This document shows, piece by piece, positions 5,214 through 6,447 of a DNA stretch of 6,447 nucleotides. Numbering within the stretch: position 1 is the first letter of the stretch; the number at the start of each line of letters is the position of its first letter. The position numbers and the translations under genes are program-made. This DNA is from Frankiales bacterium (GTDB lineage: Bacteria; Actinomycetota; Actinomycetes; Mycobacteriales; SCTD01). Location: positions 1 through 6,447 of the forward strand of contig JAOPVD010000056.1 in NCBI GenBank assembly GCA_025966295.1, given 5' to 3'. The notes beneath the pieces were generated by a model. That model did no database searches and was not told where the DNA came from. It saw only the letters and a list, made by a program, of their open reading frames with translations.

Positions 5214-6447
5214 GTGACCACCCTGGCCTCCGAGGAGCTCGCCCACCCACCCGCCGGACCGCTCTGGCGCAGTCCCGGCCTGGCGGTGCTGTTCACCGCC
5301 AGTACGACGGCCCGGCTGGCCAACGAGTCCGCCCGGGTGGCGGTGGTGCTGCTGGTCCTCGACCGCACCGGCTCCCCCGCCCTGGCCGGCGCCCTCGTCG
5401 CCGCGCTGACGCTGCCGGCGCTGCTCACCGGGCCGCTGATGGGGGCCTGGCTGGACCGCACCCGGCACCGGCGGCGGGCGTTCGTCGCCAACCAGGTCCT
5501 GCTGCCGCTCGTGCTCGTCGGGCTGCTGCTGACCGCCGGTGAGGCGCCGTCCTGGGTGGTGGTGGCGCTCGGCGCGCTGGCCGGGCTGACGCTCCCGGTC
5601 CTCACCGGCGGCTTCACCGGCCTGCTCGCGCCGCTGGTGCCGGCCGCCCTGCTGCGGCGTGCCTACGGGGCGGAGTCCACGTCGTACAACGTGGCGGGGG
5701 TGGCCGGGCCGGCGCTGGCCGGCGTGCTGGCGGCTGCGGTGTCCCCGGCGGCCGCGGTGGTCGGGTCCGCGGTGCTGAGCGTCGTCGCGCTGGTCGCGGT
5801 GCTGCGGGTGCCGATGCCGGCGCCGTCGGGCACCGCCACGACCGGGCTGCTGCGCAGCGTGTGGGGCGGCCTGCGGCACCTCGCCACGACGCCGGCGCTG
5901 CGGTCGGTGACGGTGGCGAGCACGCTGTCGTTCATGGGGCTGGGCGCGTTCCCGGTCGTCTTCCCGGCGCTGGCCCGCGAGGTGGGGGCGCAGGAGGCGG
6001 CGAGCGGGGCGCTGTTCAGCGGCTTCGCCATCGGCGCGCTGGTCGGCAGCCTGGTGATGGCCGCCCGGGTACCGCGGACCGGGCCGCTGCGGATGGCGCT
6101 GCTGGGGATCGGCGGCCTGCTGCTGGTGTTCGCCGCCCTCACGGCGGCGCCCTCGCTCGCGGTGGCGCTGGTGCTGGTGGTGCTGGCCGGCGCCTTCGAG
6201 GGGCCGGTGCTGTCCTCGACCCTGACGGTCCGCGAGCAGCACAGCCCGCCCGGGATGCGCACCCAGCTGGTCACCACCGCGGCCAGCTTCAAGTTCGGGG
6301 CCTACGCCCTCGGGTCGGCGGTCGCCGGGCACGTGGTGGCCGGGCACGGCGGCCGGGCCGGCGTGGTGGTGGTGGCCGGCTGCCAGGCGGTGGCCGTGCT
6401 GGCTGGGGCGGTCGCGCTGGGCTGGCCGGCGCTGCGGCACCGCTTCG
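5214..6447 (+). CDS. MFS transporter (probable exporter), 3' end outside the window
   Basis: An uninterrupted frame of 411 codons from GTG 5214 with no stop before the window edge; normal MFS length implies only a short missing tail. It is strongly hydrophobic, with segments at about 22–48, 55–77, 89–109, 113–134, 160–176 and 179–197, a central polar loop (about 198–230) and a second hydrophobic half. GAWLDRTRHRR (77–87) is MFS motif A in the loop after helix 2. GVAGPALAG (162–170) resembles the motif C of export-type carriers. The segment GLRHLATTPALRSV resembles the EntS-like MFS_3 group. Substrate is unknown. GGGAGA nine bases upstream supports the start. It is transcribed away from rpsP and has no visible functional link to the ribosomal cluster. 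Confidence 0.9.
   Translation, partial: MTTLASEELAHPPAGPLWRSPGLAVLFTASTTARLANESARVAVVLLVLDRTGSPALAGALVAALTLPALLTGPLMGAWLDRTRHRRRAFVANQVLLPLVLVGLLLTAGEAPSWVVVALGALAGLTLPVLTGGFTGLLAPLVPAALLRRAYGAESTSYNVAGVAGPALAGVLAAAVSPAAAVVGSAVLSVVALVAVLRVPMPAPSGTATTGLLRSVWGGLRHLATTPALRSVTVASTLSFMGLGAFPVVFPALAREVGAQEAASGALFSGFAIGALVGSLVMAARVPRTGPLRMALLGIGGLLLVFAALTAAPSLAVALVLVVLAGAFEGPVLSSTLTVREQHSPPGMRTQLVTTAASFKFGAYALGSAVAGHVVAGHGGRAGVVVVAGCQAVAVLAGAVALGWPALRHRF

Noticed and set aside
4953..6440. Long minus-strand open frame (about 495 codons) opposite the MFS gene and the rpsP 5' region
   Set aside because: Its translation is Arg/His/Gln/Gly-rich with no recognisable family, while the plus strand encodes a coherent membrane transporter. 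It is a typical antisense frame in high-GC DNA.

Overview
The window is very GC-rich DNA with heavy use of GTG starts and G/C third positions. It carries the gene order rpsP–khpA–rimM–trmD–rplS–lepB–(Nudix)–rnhB–DUF2469, all on the minus strand. That order, the DUF2469 family and the long Ala/Pro/Glu tail on ribosomal protein S16 point to an actinobacterium. A member of the Geodermatophilaceae or a relative is a reasonable guess, but the sequence alone does not prove it. Almost everything here is conserved housekeeping. I see no mobile element, CRISPR array, tRNA, rRNA or defence system.

Layout, read in the direction of transcription (high to low coordinates). rpsP (5041–4460) starts the cluster. 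Its stop overlaps the start of khpA (4460–4221) by one base. rimM (4217–3582) follows after three bases, and trmD (3582–2821) overlaps rimM by four bases (ATGA). A gap of about 150 bp holds a perfect 23-bp tandem repeat and a probable promoter. Then come rplS (2672–2289), lepB (2251–1400), a Nudix hydrolase (1380–925), rnhB (928–263) and the 5' part of a DUF2469 gene (266–1, running off the window). The last three are joined by four-base GTGA overlaps and are probably translationally coupled.

On the plus strand, a divergent major facilitator superfamily (MFS) transporter gene starts at 5214 and runs off the right end. It shares a 172-bp intergenic region with rpsP.

Function: rpsP, rimM, rplS and trmD serve 30S assembly, 50S structure and tRNA m1G37 modification. 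KhpA is a small RNA-binding protein. LepB processes secreted proteins, RnhB removes RNA from RNA/DNA hybrids, and the Nudix enzyme hydrolyses an unidentified nucleoside-diphosphate-linked substrate. The points most worth a second look are non-coding: a 19-nt motif shared upstream of rpsP and rplS (probable extended −10 promoters), the 23-bp tandem repeat abutting the rplS copy, a 16-bp-stem hairpin inside the N-terminal extension of rimM, and a near-perfect 51-bp duplication in the tail of rpsP.
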